From NCBI RefSeq assembly GCF_039962115.1, contig NZ_JAMPKJ010000021.1, forward strand, positions 25,100 through 89,099: a stretch of DNA of 64,000 bases. Reading direction: 5' to 3'. Numbering within the stretch: position 1 is the stretch's first letter; every line of letters starts with the position of its first letter. The position numbers and the translations under genes are program-made. Shown here in pieces: positions 63,941 to 64,000 of this stretch. The DNA comes from Funiculus sociatus GB2-C1. Its GTDB lineage: Bacteria; Cyanobacteriota; Cyanobacteriia; Cyanobacteriales; FACHB-T130. The notes below the pieces were generated by a model. That model saw only the letters and a program-made list of their open reading frames with translations. It was not told the DNA's origin and ran no database searches.

Positions 63941-64000
63941 AATGAACGGATGCGAGAGAACCAAATCTGGTCATAGAAATCATGCTCAGCCCGTTTAGAT

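Overview
The window is a piece of a cyanobacterial chromosome. The evidence is the gene content: a CrtR-type carotene hydroxylase, Rubisco accumulation factor Raf1, the photosystem I assembly TPR protein Ycf37, phylloquinone methyltransferase MenG, Ycf35 with its ferredoxin, COP23, a LabA-like NYN protein and BioU. The octamer GCGATCGC (HIP1) is very frequent, and short tandem heptamer-type repeats lie between many genes, as in filamentous and larger unicellular cyanobacteria. I see no rRNA, tRNA or complete mobile element.

Layout, left to right. 1-3748: purine catabolism and molybdenum cofactor genes (end of a xanthine dehydrogenase subunit, XdhC, MobA-like protein, allantoate amidohydrolase-type M20 enzyme). 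3780-9212 (minus): DUF2288 protein, AI-2E-type permease, then the lipid genes plsC, fabD, fabH and plsX. 9459-16504: D-Ala-D-Ala carboxypeptidase, LptC-like lipoprotein, NYN protein, metG, and an acyltransferase followed by an alpha/beta hydrolase. 16587-24030: COP23, crtR, aroH, sppA, a drug/metabolite exporter, a peptidoglycan-binding/HEAT protein and a GT4 glycosyltransferase. 24191-33227 (minus): two tandem B12-binding radical SAM paralogues, an SDR, hemE, a small repeated-module protein, an LD-carboxypeptidase and a GT39-like membrane protein. 33308-39119: UvrD-like helicase and three PEP-CTERM proteins, two of them recent tandem duplicates. 39984-48868: rpmI-rplT, a solute-binding protein, ycf37, raf1, a response regulator, menG, a DUF445 protein, an exported methyltransferase, and a solitary CRISPR-type repeat with a leader-like sequence next to a small gene. 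48906-54368 (minus): rsgA, tusA-like, dnaJ, dnaK, grpE. 55194-60512: pilB, pilT, pilC and an unknown gene. 60582-63208: bioU, then DUF2997, ycf35 and ferredoxin. The right edge holds a MITE-like remnant of an ISKra4-type element.

Functional groups: plsX-fabH-fabD-plsC joins fatty acid initiation to phosphatidic acid formation. grpE-dnaK-dnaJ is the Hsp70 machine. pilB-pilT-pilC is the type IV pilus motor. LptC, the carboxypeptidases and the peptidoglycan-binding protein belong to the envelope. A recurring oddity is invasion of genes by intergenic-type repeats: ldcA, bioU, the EamA transporter, the UvrD helicase, rsgA and aroH all appear to carry repeat-derived residues. I found no clear new multi-gene defence system; the most unusual locus is the CRISPR-like relic at 48000-48890.
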